Assembly: GCA_003151295.1 (NCBI GenBank)
Contig: PLXD01000231.1
Span: forward strand, 1 to 11,969
Reading direction: 5' to 3'
DNA length: 11,969 bases
Source: Chitinophagaceae bacterium
GTDB taxonomy: Bacteria > Bacteroidota > Bacteroidia > Chitinophagales > Chitinophagaceae
Under the pieces are notes generated by a model that was given only the letters and a program-made list of their open reading frames with translations, was not told the origin of the DNA and made no database searches. This document shows, in pieces, positions 9,410 to 11,969 of the stretch (position 1 is the stretch's first letter; each line of letters starts with the position of its first letter). Made by a program: the position numbers and the translations under genes.

Positions 9410-11969
9410 ATGAAATTGACTTTTTGTAAGCCCCGATATTTTTTGGGGCTGTCCACCAAAACCCTGCTGGTTATGAGATTAACCATTTTTTTATCACTTG
9501 CCGCCTGTTTGCAAGTGTCCGCCAAGGAGGGGTATGCACAGAAAATAACCCTCTCGGAGAAGAATGCCACCCTGGAAAAGGTATTTAAACAGATCCGGAA
9601 ACAGACGGATTACCTGTTCCTGTATACCCGGGAAGTGGTCGAAAATGCAAAAAAAGTAGACATCGATGCAAAAGACGCTTCCGTAGAGGAAGTGTTGGCG
9701 CTCTGTTTTAAAGATCAGCCCCTTGTTTATACGATCGTCGAGAAGACGGTGATCATTAAGCCGCTGGAGACTGTGAAAAATGAGAACCTGGCTCCCCCGA
9801 TAGTAGTCACCGGTACCGTGACCGACTCGGTGGGAAGGCCCCTGGCAGGTGTTACCATATTGGTAAAAGGTACTAAAATTCAAGGCATCACAGATGCGGA
9901 GGGTAAGTTCAAGATCTCCGTTCCTTCTTCCGGTTCGATCCTGGTATTCACCAGCATCGGTTATCTATCCAGAGAGATGCCGGCCGGACAGGGCGGTTTT
10001 GTGAGCGTTTCGATGAAGAACAATCCCAAGGAATTAAATGAAGTGGTTGTCACCGGTTTTGGCGAAAGCCGGTCCAGGAGGACCCTCGGATATTCCGTCA
10101 CACAGGTCAGTGGGGATGCTATACGTGCGACCGGATCAGTCAACCCCATCAATGCACTCCAGGGTATGGTAGCGGGTCTGCAGGTACAGCCGGGCATAGC
10201 CGGGCAAGCTTCCTCTCCAAAAATACTGCTCAGAGGAGCCAACTCCTTGCTCACCTATGAAAATACCCCGTTGGTAGTCGTTGACGGCGTAATCCTGGAT
10301 GATCAGTCTGTTACACCCAATGGAGGCGCCGGCACAGACTTTGGGAATATTCTGAAAGATCTGAACCCCGACGATATAGAATCGCTCAGTGTATTGAAAG
10401 GAGGCGCCGTAACCGCATTATATGGCAGTCGCGCCGGCAATGGAGTACTCCTCATCAAGACGAAAAAGGGAATGGCCATGAAGGGATTGGGTATCTCTTT
10501 GTCGCAGACCCTGACGTTCGACAAGGCTTACAAATCGACGGATTTCCAAAATGTATACGGATCAGGCTTTTATTCCACCGATTGGGTCAACGGACCCGGC
10601 GGCATATTGCAGGTCGATCCCAATACCTACGGAGCTAGTTTTGGTCCCGCAATGACAGGACAGGTATTCCAGGATATAACCGGCCAGTTGAGGAGGAATA
10701 ATCCCAATCCAAATGATTTGCTGGACCTTTTCCAGACCGGCCAATTGTCCAATACGAATATCTCGCTATCCGGAGGCAATGAGACCAGCACCATCCGCAT
10801 GTCTTATTCCAGGCTCGGTTCCAATTCCGTGCTGCCTGTTAATAAATTCGACCGAAATAGCTTTACCCTCCGTGCTACCCATAAGATCGGAAACAACGTG
10901 ACCTTGGATGGGAACGCGAGCTATGTCCATTCGTATAACAGAAATCCCCCTCTGCAAGGTGGTGGCAGTCCCATGTACCAACTGGCCTACGACGGGGTGC
11001 GTAATTATGATACCAAGTATTGGTCTACCCATTACGCTGATTCAGCGGTAGGCGGCATCAATCAAAGGGATATCAGCGGCGTCGTCTCAAATGCCTTCTG
11101 GCCCTTGTATGAGAATAAGATGTTTCAGAATGAGGATAACCTGCGGGCCGGTATCGACCTGGTGGCGAATATCATGCCCTGGCTGGTTTTCAACGGCAAC
11201 GCCAGCATGAACCTCTACAATAGAAACTACGAGTCCGATCGACCGGGTCAAAACCCCGGCTTTAACAATCCTGGTTACAACGCATCGACCACGGATCTGT
11301 TACAGGCTCGGTACCGGGGCGATTTCACCGCTTCGAAAAGGATCGAGGATTTCACCGCTTCCCTCCGTTTAGGCGGGGAGGTATTCACCTCCGGGCAAAC
11401 AGGCGCCAACTGGAGTACAAACGGAGGGACCTTACCGGGTGTTTACAGGTTGTCTAATTCCGCCGCTCCGTACAGCATTACGGAAAACAAACCGAACAAA
11501 TCCCAGTTGAGCTCGACCTATGCGCAGGCCAATTTCGGGTTTCATGAGTGGCTTTCACTGAACCTTTATGGCAGGGAAGACTGGAACTCGTCGCTGGTCT
11601 ATAACGACGGGCATGGTAAATATGCCTATTTCTATGGTGGCGCCGATGCCGCCTTCGTATTCACGTATCTGATAAAGACGCTTCCGAAGTTTTTAACCTT
11701 TGGTAAATTGAGGGTGTCTTATGTCACCACCGGTGATGGTACGCAGAATTATACGACGAACACGGGCAGTTATAGCGCGGGCGGCGCTTACCAGGGCGGG
11801 ACCAATTCGGTCAATCAATACTCTTATGGGTCAACCACCCTCGCCAACCAGGCGTTGATCCCGACAAAAGGTTCCAAGATCGAAACCGGTCTTGAATTCC
11901 GGATGTTCCATAACCGTTTGGGAGCAGACGTAACCGTTTATCAACAGGATACGAAAGATCAGATCATCC
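9410..11969 (+). CDS. SusC-family TonB-dependent outer membrane receptor with STN signalling domain (3' end outside window)
   Basis: The frame from ATG 9410 is open to the right edge, 853 codons; relatives are usually 1,000-1,200 residues, so 150-350 are missing. The order is an N-terminal signal sequence (about 1-43), an STN domain (about 44-118, KITLSEKNATLEKVFKQI) and a carboxypeptidase-regulatory-like domain (about 132-202). The TonB-box-like segment ELNEVVVTGFGES (208-220) and the plug domain (about 225-352) follow. The plug carries ALQGMVAGLQVQ, LVVVDGVILDD and NPDDIESLSVLKGGAVTALYGSRAGNGVLLIKTKKG. Beyond that is the beta-barrel. It should import a TonB-dependent substrate, probably a glycan, across the outer membrane with a SusD partner. 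The STN domain marks it as a signalling receptor that talks to a FecR, fitting the two genes before it. A second possible start is the Met at residue 22, but the longer signal region is usual for this subfamily. The substrate cannot be read from sequence. Confidence 0.96.
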   Translation, partial: MKLTFCKPRYFLGLSTKTLLVMRLTIFLSLAACLQVSAKEGYAQKITLSEKNATLEKVFKQIRKQTDYLFLYTREVVENAKKVDIDAKDASVEEVLALCFKDQPLVYTIVEKTVIIKPLETVKNENLAPPIVVTGTVTDSVGRPLAGVTILVKGTKIQGITDAEGKFKISVPSSGSILVFTSIGYLSREMPAGQGGFVSVSMKNNPKELNEVVVTGFGESRSRRTLGYSVTQVSGDAIRATGSVNPINALQGMVAGLQVQPGIAGQASSPKILLRGANSLLTYENTPLVVVDGVILDDQSVTPNGGAGTDFGNILKDLNPDDIESLSVLKGGAVTALYGSRAGNGVLLIKTKKGMAMKGLGISLSQTLTFDKAYKSTDFQNVYGSGFYSTDWVNGPGGILQVDPNTYGASFGPAMTGQVFQDITGQLRRNNPNPNDLLDLFQTGQLSNTNISLSGGNETSTIRMSYSRLGSNSVLPVNKFDRNSFTLRATHKIGNNVTLDGNASYVHSYNRNPPLQGGGSPMYQLAYDGVRNYDTKYWSTHYADSAVGGINQRDISGVVSNAFWPLYENKMFQNEDNLRAGIDLVANIMPWLVFNGNASMNLYNRNYESDRPGQNPGFNNPGYNASTTDLLQARYRGDFTASKRIEDFTASLRLGGEVFTSGQTGANWSTNGGTLPGVYRLSNSAAPYSITENKPNKSQLSSTYAQANFGFHEWLSLNLYGREDWNSSLVYNDGHGKYAYFYGGADAAFVFTYLIKTLPKFLTFGKLRVSYVTTGDGTQNYTTNTGSYSAGGAYQGGTNSVNQYSYGSTTLANQALIPTKGSKIETGLEFRMFHNRLGADVTVYQQDTKDQII

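Noticed and set aside
10636..10643. TAGTTTTG, a TAnnTTTG match on the + strand
   Set aside because: It is inside the susC coding sequence with no gene start nearby.
9494..11032. Several minus-strand frames across the right end
   Set aside because: All lie opposite the uninterrupted susC frame and show no domain.
11321..11361. 14-bp direct repeat GATTTCACCGCTTC, two copies 27 bases apart in susC
   Set aside because: It encodes DFTAS twice in adjacent beta-barrel strands; it is within normal variation for such barrels.

Overview
The window looks like a chromosomal segment of a Bacteroidota bacterium, most likely of the Chitinophaga group (class Chitinophagia). The reasons are a FecI-type sigma factor / FecR / SusC trio with an STN domain on the SusC, an SDR-type L-threonine dehydrogenase, TAnnTTTG -7 promoter boxes, and a general lack of Shine-Dalgarno sequences. 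Family placement is from recognition of the proteins and has not been searched. No tRNA, rRNA, CRISPR array, insertion sequence, integrase or phage gene was seen.

Left part (1-2628): the C-terminal half of an AraC-family regulator (+) runs in from the left edge and converges on kdsA (-), whose product makes KDO-8-phosphate for lipopolysaccharide. A 110-base divergent intergenic region separates kdsA from an L-threonine 3-dehydrogenase gene (+). Middle (2719-7183): five genes follow on the + strand. They are an exported thioredoxin-fold (TlpA-like) protein with a duplicated beta-rich N-terminal region, thyA, folA, a class I SAM-dependent methyltransferase and a secreted alpha/beta hydrolase. 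thyA and folA form a functional pair: ThyA makes dTMP and dihydrofolate, and FolA recycles the dihydrofolate. Right part (7184-11969): a 215-base non-coding stretch with a degenerate 5-base tandem repeat leads to an ECF sigma factor, a FecR anti-sigma factor and the first 853 codons of a SusC/TonB-dependent receptor that leaves the window. By analogy with FecI-FecR-FecA, substrate binding at the receptor would be passed through its STN domain to FecR and release the sigma factor to transcribe the uptake operon. A SusD gene is expected just beyond the right edge.

Most of the window is ordinary housekeeping and nutrient-uptake content, and I did not find a clear new multi-gene system. Four things deserve a second look. 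First, three genes (kdsA, thyA, methyltransferase) have a TAnnTTTG box ending exactly 4 bases before the ATG, which predicts leaderless or nearly leaderless mRNAs. In thyA the box begins inside the stop codon of the preceding gene. Second, the methyltransferase carries five 18-bp / 6-residue repeats that appear to have grown out of its own GAGS motif. Third, the fecR-susC spacer holds four abutting or overlapping hairpins, one of which reads as a canonical terminator on the opposite strand. Fourth, about 17 units of a GGACA-like pentanucleotide lie upstream of the sigma factor gene.
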